Shown here one piece after another: positions 1 to 5,820 of a DNA stretch of 13,671 nt. The DNA lies in assembly GCA_016840305.1 (NCBI GenBank), contig JAEOSP010000298.1, positions 1 through 13,671 on the forward strand. The letters run 5' to 3'. Each line of letters starts with the position of its first letter. Within the stretch, counting starts at the first letter, position 1. The position numbers and the translations under genes were made by a program. Source of the stretch: Candidatus Hodarchaeota archaeon. GTDB taxonomy: Archaea > Asgardarchaeota > Heimdallarchaeia > Hodarchaeales > Hodarchaeaceae. A model generated the notes under the pieces. The model was not told the origin of the DNA. It saw only the letters and a program-made list of their open reading frames with translations, and searched no databases.

Positions 1-112
1 CCGGGTGTGACTCAGGCCCTTTGGCCGAAGAACCTTCAGCTTTCTGATTTTCCCGTAGGCGCGAGCACAACAGTACAGATCAGAACGGAGCCTGACTTAA
101 CTTTCGGCAATA
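1..112 (-). rRNA. 5S ribosomal RNA, circularly permuted, 3' end cut by window edge
   Basis: Read on the minus strand, this block carries the hallmarks of archaeal 5S rRNA in rotated order. The AGTTAAG loop (102-96) is followed by the helix II 3' strand (95-88). Next comes the helix V/IV arm: TTCTGAT at 85-79 pairs with ATCAGAA at 48-42, enclosing CTGTACTG (78-71) and CGGGAAAA (55-48). Helix I follows, 40-34 pairing with 30-24 (7 bp, one G-U), closed by the triloop GTT (33-31), where a normal 5S has its free ends. Then come loop A-like CAAAG (23-19), the helix II 5' strand (19-12, pairing with 88-95 over 8 bp) and ACACCCGG (8-1), the start of helix III. From CGAAAG to CTGTACTG the order and spacing match canonical 5S as I remember it, and helix substitutions are compensatory. 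The conserved loop C should lie just outside the window. The exact 5' end, near 108-112, is inferred. Confidence 0.85.
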
Positions 113-128
113 TCTCACAAGGAAAGTC

Positions 129-160
129 GACGTTAAACGTCTGTTTGTAAGATTACAAAC
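129..160 (-). other. Two perfect hairpins in the 5S rRNA leader
   Basis: GTTTGTAA-TC-TTACAAAC (160-143, 8-bp arms) and GACGTT-T-AACGTC (141-129, 6-bp arms) lie side by side between the TATA box and the 5S body. Neither belongs to the 5S fold. They are probably leader structures removed by processing, or signals that define the new 5' end. The processing role is inferred. Confidence 0.5.
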
Positions 161-183
161 CAGTTGGGGCAATTCCAAGAGAG

Positions 184-191
184 TTTAAATA
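184..191 (-). promoter_or_regulatory. TATA box, probably for the 5S rRNA gene
   Basis: TTTAAATA on the plus strand (TATTTAAA on the minus strand) is the best TATA-like element in the region. Read on the minus strand it would start transcription near 160-163, giving a leader of about 50 nt before the 5S body. The element is nearly symmetrical and fits the archaeal consensus slightly better on the plus strand, so direction is assigned from the neighbouring RNA gene. It is too far upstream to be the obvious promoter of mptE. Confidence 0.5.
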
Positions 192-471
192 CTTAATGGT
201 ACCGTGTTTTTGATTGCATTCTTGTAAATTCTCTGAATACTTGCGAGAATACTGCTATAGACCAAGAGTTTTATTCAAATAAAGTATTATTTGTATTTGA
301 TTTGATCCCAATCATGATTATCATAAAGAGTAATCCAAGTCCTTTTTGTGATGTTTTTATCCTTTTCTGCTCACTAGTAAGAATAAAAAACGAGGAAGCT
401 ATTATTCATAAATTAAGAAAGAATAGGGAGAAATATCCTACTAAACTTTACTAAAGAATATTCTCAAAGGA
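192..471. other. AT-rich intergenic region upstream of mptE
   Basis: No coding frame or RNA gene was recognised here. It contains a weak TATA-like element, CATAAATT at 407-414 on the plus strand, suitably placed for transcription to begin about 35 nt before the mptE start. It also holds a direct repeat, TACTAAA at 439-445 and 449-455, with the small palindrome CTTTACTAAAG at 446-456. A weak hairpin (ATTCTC 228-233, GAGAAT 245-250) has no evident role. Confidence 0.4.
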
Positions 472-1323
472 ATGTTTTTTTCAATGATCCATAAAAAGAT
501 GAAGGATGAATATTCCAAAATTGTAGAAAAACTAAACCTAACTGTTTCTGAAGATATTTCTTCTTCAAAGAATTTGGAATTCCTGTTGAAAGCATTAAGT
601 TCAGTAAATAATAATAAAATTTTACATTCTTTATCCCTGTGTTTGAAATATCCATGTTTAATTGCTGGAGGGGGGCCTTCAATAGAGATGAATCTTGAAC
701 AATGTATTGAACTGGATTTACTTGAAAAATTAACTACTATTTCGGTTGATGGCACATGTAAGCTATTTTACGAGCTCGAGCTCATACCAAATATTCTTGT
801 TACAGACCTTGATGGTGATTGGTCCTCCATTTACTGGGCAATCAAAAATGGAACTACCACTTTAATTCATGCACATGGAGATAATAATCATTTGATTAAT
901 GATTTCTTTTTAAAATATGAAGATTTACGGTACCAAAATAATATCTGGGGAACTACTCAGAACTACATATCAAGCGATCTTTTTAATTTTGGAGGATTTA
1001 CAGATGGAGACCGTGCTATATTTTTAGCCTTTCATTTTCAATCACCAGTAATTGGGTTAATTGGTTTCGATTTTGGGATAGAAATTGGTAAGTATAGCCT
1101 ATCTCATCCAAGTATTGTTAAAGATTTATCACGAAAGAAACTAAAATTTGAAATTGCTTTAGGATTACTAGAAAAATTTCATCAATTTCATAGAGGCTCA
1201 CGATATAATCTCACATATAGTGGAGTAGAAATTCCAGGATTTCCTCGTTCAACAATTACCAGCTTTGTTGATATCATAAATAAAGATTATAGGAGGCATA
1301 ATAATGAGGAGTTTCCCAAATAG
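472..1323 (+). CDS. mptE: 6-hydroxymethyl-7,8-dihydropterin pyrophosphokinase, MptE type (COG1634/DUF115-like)
   Basis: MptE transfers pyrophosphate from ATP to 6-hydroxymethyl-dihydropterin in archaeal folate or tetrahydromethanopterin synthesis. The family signature blocks appear in order: IAGGGPSIE (64-72), SVDG (91-94), PNILVTDLDGDW (106-117), LIHAHGDN (131-138), NFGGFTDGDRA (172-182) and IGLIGFDFG (194-202). The TDLDGD, HAHGDN and GGFTDGDR motifs are the conserved core. A length of 283 residues is somewhat longer than I expect for the family, through an N-terminal extension. ATG 472 has GGA almost touching it, while ATG 484 has the same GGA at 11 nt and is an equally good start. The 3' end overlaps the convergent PTPS gene by 50 bp. 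That gene probably makes this enzyme's substrate, so the two likely act in one pathway although they are not co-transcribed. Confidence 0.9.
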   Translation: MFFSMIHKKMKDEYSKIVEKLNLTVSEDISSSKNLEFLLKALSSVNNNKILHSLSLCLKYPCLIAGGGPSIEMNLEQCIELDLLEKLTTISVDGTCKLFYELELIPNILVTDLDGDWSSIYWAIKNGTTTLIHAHGDNNHLINDFFLKYEDLRYQNNIWGTTQNYISSDLFNFGGFTDGDRAIFLAFHFQSPVIGLIGFDFGIEIGKYSLSHPSIVKDLSRKKLKFEIALGLLEKFHQFHRGSRYNLTYSGVEIPGFPRSTITSFVDIINKDYRRHNNEEFPK

Positions 1324-1771
1324 TAACTTTGATTGCAGAAATAACATCTTTCGATTTATTATCACTTAGTGCGGAGGAAAATTTCTCAGCAATTAATTTG
1401 GCGAATATTTCTGCTGATGTATTTTTACAATTCAGAAGTTTGACTTCAGTTATGGGTACAGAGTAAAACCTATCGTGATACTTGATTTCAAGATTATCTC
1501 TCTTTTCTTCATAGATAATTCCTTCATTATGCTTGGGAAGTAATAAAAAATGATCCCACTCTGAAGTAATCTTTTCTAATATCCCTTCCAGGTAGATGAA
1601 ATCATATAATAAGTCATCTTTACCAATTTTGCCAAATATTTCAAGTTCAACGCAATAATTATGACCATGAATACCTTCCACAATATCAGAGGTTAAAATT
1701 ATATGAGAAGCTGAAAAATGACAAGAGAACTTCCCTAATCCGACAGATGCATGTTTTCTTTGAGTATTCAA
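1274..1771 (-). CDS. 6-pyruvoyl-tetrahydropterin synthase family protein, PTPS-III-like active site
   Basis: The protein has 165 residues. The zinc ligands are visible as FSASH (His23) and HGH (His35, His37). WDHF (72-75) carries the catalytic Asp-His, NTSAE matches the family's T-x-E block, and Glu153 in WETP is the pterin-anchoring Glu. The catalytic Cys of QueD/PTPS, four residues before HGH, is Val31 here. Instead Glu32 forms ExxHGH. From family knowledge, this replacement marks PTPS-III enzymes, which cleave dihydroneopterin (or its triphosphate) to 6-hydroxymethyl-dihydropterin in place of FolB. The start is TTG 1771: an in-frame TAA lies just upstream (1777-1775) and there is no usable ATG. 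No clear Shine-Dalgarno is visible. It follows trxB by 24 bp on the same strand and is probably co-transcribed with it. A queuosine (QueD) role is less likely given the missing Cys and the mptE neighbour. Confidence 0.82.
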   Translation of the reverse strand: MNTQRKHASVGLGKFSCHFSASHIILTSDIVEGIHGHNYCVELEIFGKIGKDDLLYDFIYLEGILEKITSEWDHFLLLPKHNEGIIYEEKRDNLEIKYHDRFYSVPITEVKLLNCKNTSAEIFAKLIAEKFSSALSDNKSKDVISAIKVTIWETPHYYASYNLYL

Positions 1772-1795
1772 TATTTATTACAACAACACTATATC

Positions 1796-2749
1796 TTATT
1801 CTTTCCCATACCAATCCCCACCTCTCATATCTAAAAATGCTGATATTGCTGCTGTTGTACCTTCGCCAACTGCTACCGAAATCTGACCTTGACCAGGAGT
1901 AATATCACCACAGGCGTAAATACGGGGGATATTTGTCCTTTGATTTGTATCGACTGCTATCAAACCGTTTTCAGTCAATTTTATGCCGATTTTCTTTGCT
2001 AAATCATTATTCGGTATTATTCCAATTGCAACAAAGACCGCTTTTACTCGTAATTGTTTCTCCTCATTCGTTTTTACATTCTTAATTGTGACTTTTCTTA
2101 CCCCTGTTTCTTCATCACCACTAATCTCTGTCACAACAGAGTCCCAAATCATTTTGACTTTGGAATTGTTCAATATAGTATTCTTAAGAGATTCTTCTGC
2201 ACGAAGTTCATCCCGTCGATGGATTAAAGAGACTTCACGAACAATATTATCAAGATATAGTGCTTCAGTTACGGCAGAATTTCCGCCACCTACAACGACT
2301 ACCTTCCTAGTGCTATATAAAGCTCCATCACAGGTAGCACAGAAAGAAACTCCTTTCCCCTCAAATTCTTTTTCACCTTTAACTTTCAGATGGCGATGTT
2401 CAGTACCTGTAGCAATTACAACAACTTTAGTACTAAATTCTCCTGAAGATGTAAATACTACTATTTTTGATTCCTCAGGTTTTATATCGGTTACTTCAAC
2501 CAGTTCTTTAACTTCAGCCCCCCATTTCAGAGCTTGTTCTTTTAATCTATCAGAAAACTCAAGACCAGTTATCTCGATAAATCCAGGATAATTCTCTATG
2601 ATAGGAGTTGTCGCTGCTAGTCCACCTACAGGTCCTTTATCAAAAACTACCGTTTTCCAACCCATTCTTGATGCATAAATTGCTGTAGCCATACCTGCTG
2701 GCCCTGCACCGACTATTACCATGTCATAATCAAAGGATTTACTTGCCAT
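1796..2749 (-). CDS. trxB: Thioredoxin reductase (NADPH-dependent, FAD-containing)
   Basis: This is a low-molecular-weight flavoprotein that passes electrons from NAD(P)H through FAD to a CxxC disulfide and on to thioredoxin. Counting from ATG 2749 (317 residues): GAGPAG FAD-binding motif at 14-19, redox centre CATC at 137-140 followed by DG, a second Rossmann motif GGGNSA near 154-159, HRRDELRA (177-184) typical of NADPH phosphate binding, and YACGDITPG near the C-terminus for the FAD pyrophosphate. Length and order are normal for the family. A GTG at 2761 would add four residues, but GGAG abuts that codon, whereas it sits 11 nt before ATG 2749. A TATA-like CATATA (about 2780) would also place initiation close to 2749. 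The PTPS gene follows 24 bp downstream. No thioredoxin gene is in the window, so the physiological partner is unknown. Confidence 0.93.
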   Translation of the reverse strand: MASKSFDYDMVIVGAGPAGMATAIYASRMGWKTVVFDKGPVGGLAATTPIIENYPGFIEITGLEFSDRLKEQALKWGAEVKELVEVTDIKPEESKIVVFTSSGEFSTKVVVIATGTEHRHLKVKGEKEFEGKGVSFCATCDGALYSTRKVVVVGGGNSAVTEALYLDNIVREVSLIHRRDELRAEESLKNTILNNSKVKMIWDSVVTEISGDEETGVRKVTIKNVKTNEEKQLRVKAVFVAIGIIPNNDLAKKIGIKLTENGLIAVDTNQRTNIPRIYACGDITPGQGQISVAVGEGTTAAISAFLDMRGGDWYGKE

Positions 2750-2761
2750 TACTCGTAACAC

Positions 2762-3113
2762 TCCATAAATCGAAGTATATGATTGTGAGAAACACTTTCA
2801 AGAGCCCTACTAAGCTTAATATTGATTCGAGGTTAATAAAGTAGAAGCCTTCATTCACAATCCTCTGATAATAATCTTGATTAAAAATCTATTTGTTAAT
2901 ATCTAGCTCAGATGCTATTCTCCCAGTGTTCATAGTCCAATAGAAGATATTATAAAATAATTTTCATTTGATTAATCCAAATAACATTATTACAAACAAT
3001 TTACTTACAAAAGATCTAAGAACAGACAAAGATACTTTTCCATGAAAATATGAAGAAGCTGAGTAGATGATGTGTGTTATTTCACTTTTAATAAGATTGT
3101 TTGAGATAGAAAA
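2762..3113. promoter_or_regulatory. Divergent intergenic region between trxB and the HerA-like ATPase gene
   Basis: This 352-bp AT-rich region holds no coding frame. For the plus-strand ATPase gene, TTTTAATAA at 3086-3094 lies about 24 nt before the TTG start, the spacing expected for a leaderless archaeal transcript. A stronger TATA-like run (TTATAAAAT, 2950-2958) would give a leader of about 130 nt. For trxB, CATATA near 2780 and TTTATTAA near 2840 on the minus strand are candidates. No operator-like palindrome stood out. Confidence 0.4.
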
Positions 3114-5741
3114 TTGGTAGAACGACTGATAAGAATTACGCGGGCTTCGACTTCACATATCTCGTTTCTTGTTGATCCCCAGGACATGATATTTCATGAA
3201 CAAGATTTTGTCCTCATTACTGATTCTAAAGGGGAAATAGATAGATATCTGCTTGGTGTGATCACTATCCTAACACATGAGAAAAATAATGAAATTAGAG
3301 GTACCATTTCAATTTTGGGAGAATATAATGAAGATAAATATCAGCTATTCCCCTCCCGAGTTCCCATTTCTATGGACGCGAATATTAACCGTCCTCCTGA
3401 AGGAATTGTTTCAAGGGTGCTTTCATATCAAGAGGATGATGGTATCTACATTGGAGATATTATTACATCAGCCTCAAGTAAAGATCCTTTTTTTATTTCC
3501 CCAAAATTTTTAGAACGACATGTACTTTGTGTTGCTAGTACGGGCGCTGGAAAGTCGTATAGTATTGGTGTACTATTAGAAGAAATCCTTTTGAAATTCA
3601 AGAAAGCATCAGTCCTATTATTCGATGTTCATAATGAGTATTGGGGGTTAGCTCAAGAAAATACTGGCTCTGAAATTTCAGATCTAAACCAAGAAGGGTA
3701 TTATCCAAGGGAGTTTTCATCTCAAATCTTAGTATTTGAAAAAGAATCTCTTGGATTAGGGAGGAAGTTTGATCTTCAGAAAATCAGACGATTGTTGGAA
3801 TTATCCTCAGCACAAGAAAATGCATTAATGAATATAATAAAAGATTCAGAGGATCTTAAATCGATTGAGGTAAAAATAGAAGAAGCTGACATTCATACAG
3901 GAACACGAGATAATTTAAAATCTAAATTAACCGCATTGAATGGTTTAAATCTCTTTTCCAAAGAGTTAGATATATCATCACTTATACAACCAGGACAAAT
4001 ATCAATTATTCGATTAGATCAATACTCTGATGAAAAAAAACGAGCAATCATGGTCAATGAATTACTAAACCAAGTTTTTAAACAGAAAACCTCTGGAAAA
4101 ATTCCTAAAGATCAGGAAGTAATTATCATTCTAGAAGAAGCTCATCGTTTTGCTCAAAAAAGCGACATTCTTGTACAAATAGCTCGTGAAGGTCGAAAAT
4201 TTGGAATCTATGAAATTCTCGTTTCTCAAAGACCAGGAGACCTTCCTGATAATATCATTGCTAATATGAACACATTAGTTGCTCTACGTATAAAATCTGA
4301 AAAAGACACAACAAAAATCCGTCTAATGGAAGGAATAAATACCGATACTGTAGCAATACTCCCTCATCTTGTTAAAGGTGAAGCACTGATCGTTGGATTA
4401 CAGGGAGAAATTTCAATTCCTATTAGAATACGGGTTCGCCCACGTCTTACTAAACATATAGATCCACAGATTCATCAAATGCCAACTAAAATTCGTCGAT
4501 ACATAGAACCAAATACTATACATGACTTAAAGGTCGAAATGAAAGAGATGAAGAAAGTAAACGAGCAGAAGTTTGAAACAGTTATTCCTCCTAATGAAAT
4601 AATTCCCTTCGATCACAAGGATTTGACAAATCTTCTTTCCTTCGAACATATTTTGATTCTTCACAAGAATACAGGGATTTGTCTTTTTGGTTTTAGTACC
4701 ACTATTTTGCGAATAGATCCACAATTAGTTTCTGGTTTTTTAACAGCGATTTCTAGTCTCTTCAGTGAGTTAAAAGATGAGATGGTTAAGAATAGAACGA
4801 TTATCAGAGAGTTTACGGAAGAAATTGCGGATCGTGCATTTCATATTATCACCGTTGAGGGAAAATATTCAGTTACTGCAATAATTTTAGACCGTCCACC
4901 AAAATTTAAGAACCGTTTGAAAAGTAGAATGAGAGAATTTGTGTACTCTTTTGAAGATAGATTCCAAGAGATATTGGAGAGATTTATAGGGGAATTAGAT
5001 CCTTTTAGTGAAGCAATCAACCTTCTGGATTACTACTTGGGTCTCTCCTTGCTTGGTCCTTTCAGGCTTGATTATCAAAAAGAGGATGAAGCAGTAGCAC
5101 AACAGATCTTCACCATAATAAAAGAACAGGTAGATCAGCTAGCACAGACAGAGGGGTTATTTCTGAGAGAAATAGTCAATAAATGTCTATTTAACTCTGA
5201 TATGAGTCGTGCCGAGATTATTGAGACAATAATAGATTATTATCAAAATAACTTGATTTTCCCTAATAATCCTTCTAGAATTTTACCGCCTTTTCATGAA
5301 AATGAAATCAGGGATGATGAATATGAAGAGGAGGAGGATGAGCAACAAGAAACATCTGAAGAAATGAGTATTCTTTTCAAGGATCCATCGAATATAAAAT
5401 CAGAGAAACCCGTAACAGCTTGGTTTATTGATCTTATAACAGGTATCCAAAAGAACTCTGTACCTGATCAATTAAAGGAGGATATTTTAAACAGAGACTT
5501 AATATTCGAATCACATGTCCAACTAAGGAATAATGCTCTAACTACCAATATGTACTCCGAATCTGAATTAGAGAATTTGTTATTTTCCTTGTCTGAAAAT
5601 GGATATTCTCTAAAAAAATCTTCTAAAAATCCTCTTAATGGCGTTAAGTGCATTCTTTCTTCGATGAAAAACGAGTTCATACTCTCTATTGCTATATACG
5701 GTGAAGACAGATTTATTTGTGTCATGGGTTTGCTTTTATAA
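3114..5741 (+). CDS. HerA/DUF87-type ATPase with C-terminal longin/roadblock-like domain
   Basis: The protein has 875 residues. Residues 1-100 resemble the HAS barrel of HerA (SFLVDPQD near 17, later LGVIT and RGTISILGEY). The ATPase core has Walker A STGAGKS (142-148), LLFDVHNEY shortly after, Walker B VIIILEE followed by AHRF (336-346), and sensor SQRPGDLPDN (371-380). These are HerA/FtsK-superfamily features, expected to give a hexameric motor. Residues about 505-630 form an added domain (ILILHKN...VSGFLTAISSLF...RFIGELDPF) that matches the C-terminus of the convergent membrane protein and looks longin/roadblock-like. A Glu/Asp-rich linker (about 733-750) leads to a last unrecognised domain (760-875). 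The start is TTG 3114 because an in-frame TGA lies at 3102. No nurA, rad50 or mre11 gene is nearby, so a DNA end-resection role is not supported; DNA or protein translocation elsewhere is possible. Confidence 0.8.
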   Translation: MVERLIRITRASTSHISFLVDPQDMIFHEQDFVLITDSKGEIDRYLLGVITILTHEKNNEIRGTISILGEYNEDKYQLFPSRVPISMDANINRPPEGIVSRVLSYQEDDGIYIGDIITSASSKDPFFISPKFLERHVLCVASTGAGKSYSIGVLLEEILLKFKKASVLLFDVHNEYWGLAQENTGSEISDLNQEGYYPREFSSQILVFEKESLGLGRKFDLQKIRRLLELSSAQENALMNIIKDSEDLKSIEVKIEEADIHTGTRDNLKSKLTALNGLNLFSKELDISSLIQPGQISIIRLDQYSDEKKRAIMVNELLNQVFKQKTSGKIPKDQEVIIILEEAHRFAQKSDILVQIAREGRKFGIYEILVSQRPGDLPDNIIANMNTLVALRIKSEKDTTKIRLMEGINTDTVAILPHLVKGEALIVGLQGEISIPIRIRVRPRLTKHIDPQIHQMPTKIRRYIEPNTIHDLKVEMKEMKKVNEQKFETVIPPNEIIPFDHKDLTNLLSFEHILILHKNTGICLFGFSTTILRIDPQLVSGFLTAISSLFSELKDEMVKNRTIIREFTEEIADRAFHIITVEGKYSVTAIILDRPPKFKNRLKSRMREFVYSFEDRFQEILERFIGELDPFSEAINLLDYYLGLSLLGPFRLDYQKEDEAVAQQIFTIIKEQVDQLAQTEGLFLREIVNKCLFNSDMSRAEIIETIIDYYQNNLIFPNNPSRILPPFHENEIRDDEYEEEEDEQQETSEEMSILFKDPSNIKSEKPVTAWFIDLITGIQKNSVPDQLKEDILNRDLIFESHVQLRNNALTTNMYSESELENLLFSLSENGYSLKKSSKNPLNGVKCILSSMKNEFILSIAIYGEDRFICVMGLLL

Positions 5742-5820
5742 GTAATAGACCACTAAACGCCAATAAAGATGGCTATATGCTCAATGAACCCATATAAAAT
5801 AGATATTTCTCCCTCTGATC

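Noticed and set aside
1..150. Plus-strand open frame from the window edge to a TAA at 148-150, resembling the C-terminal end of a protein.
   Set aside because: The opposite strand of the same segment folds as 5S rRNA with matching conserved motifs. An open frame of 49 codons is not rare in GC-richer DNA, and the stop codon lies in the leader hairpin.
61..160. A conventional 5S rRNA reading, with the 5' half upstream of the AGTTAAG loop on the minus strand.
   Set aside because: The upstream sequence (positions 160-110 on the minus strand) has no loop C motif, no partner for helix I and no good partner for helix II. Those partners are found on the other side, at 30-12.
1291..1370. AGGAGG followed by ATG and a 22-codon plus-strand frame after the end of mptE.
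   Set aside because: It runs antisense through the conserved C-terminus of the PTPS gene. The AGGAGG encodes Arg-Arg of MptE and there is no independent coding signal.
1983..2591. A 202-codon plus-strand open frame antisense to trxB.
   Set aside because: It is composition-driven and opposite a well-conserved enzyme; the translation shows no recognisable domain.
5742..5820. Possible bidirectional terminator between the two large convergent genes.
   Set aside because: No hairpin or T-run of convincing length on either strand; the region is only 79 bp.
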